Both the position numbers and the translations under genes were made by a program. This document shows, piece by piece, positions 6,630 through 6,869 of a stretch of DNA of 6,869 nucleotides. Under the pieces are notes generated by a model. It saw only the letters and a list, made by a program, of their open reading frames with translations. It did not search any database and was not told the DNA's origin. The number at the start of each line of letters is the position of its first letter. Within the stretch, counting starts at the first letter, position 1. The DNA is from CAYLYP01 sp964387795 (GTDB lineage Bacteria > Bacteroidota > Bacteroidia > Bacteroidales > UBA7960): contig CAYLYP010000120.1 of NCBI GenBank assembly GCA_964387795.1, positions 1 to 6,869 on the forward strand, given 5' to 3'.

Positions 6630-6637
6630 CAAAGATA
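6630..6637 (-). promoter_or_regulatory. Candidate -7 box of the Fic gene
   Basis: TATCTTTG on the minus strand (6637-6630) is a perfect TAnnTTTG match 15 bp before the Fic ATG. Transcription would start near 6625, leaving a leader of only about 10 nt. No TTTG at the expected -33 distance was found, so this stays a candidate. Confidence 0.42.
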
Positions 6638-6676
6638 ACATTTTTAGCAATTTATCTGCGAGAAAGGCAGTTTTTA

Positions 6677-6770
6677 GCATGTTGCATAACAGATGGCAAT
6701 AAGAAACGTAGGGTATTTCAATGCTCCTACCTATCAAGCTACCGAGCCGTTTATTAAATGTTATGTCGTT
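6677..6770. repeat. Imperfect long inverted repeat upstream of the Fic gene
   Basis: CATAACA (6685-6691) pairs with TGTTATG (6759-6765). Further in, AATAAGAAACG (6698-6708) pairs with CGTTTATT (6749-6756) if three bases bulge, and GTAGG (6708-6712) pairs with CCTAC (6726-6730). The nested, bulged layout of about 90 bp recalls recombination sites or a MITE end. The terminal words do not meet the RYYYAAC/GTTRRRY integron attC core exactly. Confidence 0.4.
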
Positions 6771-6809
6771 CATATTTAGTACTTTCCGCCCTATGTTTTT
6801 TATTGCGTG

Positions 6810-6825
6810 TTGAACTAAATCCCGC
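6810..6825 (-). repeat. Inverted-repeat block, right of the Fic gene
   Basis: Minus-strand GCGGGATTTAGTTCAA is the partner of the block at 5742-5756. On its outer side lies a small GC-rich hairpin, CCCGC-TACC-GCGGG (6821-6834), that shares its first five bases. No T-tract follows the hairpin, so it is not a terminator. Confidence 0.5.
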
Positions 6826-6869
6826 TACCGCGGGCTGGCTTTCAAAGATAGTATTTTTCGATAACTTAG

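Noticed and set aside
6618..6773. A 51-residue minus-strand frame (start MNDITFNKRLGSLIG) just before the Fic gene
   Set aside because: It coincides with the bulged inverted repeat, contains the Fic candidate promoter, has no recognisable domain and no start signal.
6821..6834. CCCGC-TACC-GCGGG hairpin as a terminator
   Set aside because: The stem is only 5 bp and no T-tract follows on either strand.
1..6869. CRISPR array, tRNA, rRNA or riboswitch
   Set aside because: No regularly spaced direct repeats of CRISPR size, no tRNA-like arms and no conserved rRNA or riboswitch words were found on either strand by eye.

Overview
The window most likely comes from a Bacteroidota genome. The DNA is AT-rich, start codons lack Shine-Dalgarno sequences, and several -7 boxes fit the Bacteroidota TAnnTTTG pattern. 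The gene families point the same way: an S9 peptidase with a Bacteroidota-style N-terminal beta domain, a DUF6364-type antitoxin, and RHS-core debris. All intact genes lie on the minus strand, so the text below reads from the right edge leftwards.

Right part (6869-5556): a Fic-domain protein (5847-6614) has a complete catalytic motif HPFRDGNGR and an N-terminal inhibitory motif. Short sequence blocks on its two sides match each other in inverted orientation, so it may be a moved unit. Middle (5555-3325): a DUF6364-like ribbon-helix-helix antitoxin overlaps by ATGA the first 26 codons of its PIN toxin. PIN homology stops abruptly there. About 80 bp further on begins a two-gene operon made of an AAA15/OLD-like ATPase and an RloB (AbiLii-like) protein. 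This is the architecture of the AbiL / RloAB phage-defence family. On its other side (about 3043-3228, plus strand) lies a frameshifted fragment of an IS66 transposase C-terminus. The defence cassette therefore sits between a broken toxin gene and a broken insertion sequence, which marks the stretch as a turnover site for accessory genes.

Left part (3000-1): a secreted S9 prolyl-oligopeptidase-family enzyme with an intact Ser-Asp-His triad is the housekeeping-like gene of the window. It has a candidate promoter and a very clear intrinsic terminator (594-625). Beyond it are tandem octamers, a decayed RHS repeat-associated core fragment (247-390, with an internal stop), and the N-terminus of a small membrane-anchored protein that runs off the left edge.

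The window shows a conserved peptidase next to an accessory island with one complete two-gene defence candidate (RloA/RloB type), one complete Fic enzyme, one antitoxin that has lost its toxin, and three pieces of genetic debris. I see no rRNA, tRNA, CRISPR array or integrase. No system here is wholly outside known families. The most informative signals are the junctions around the RloAB pair and the inverted flanks of the Fic gene.
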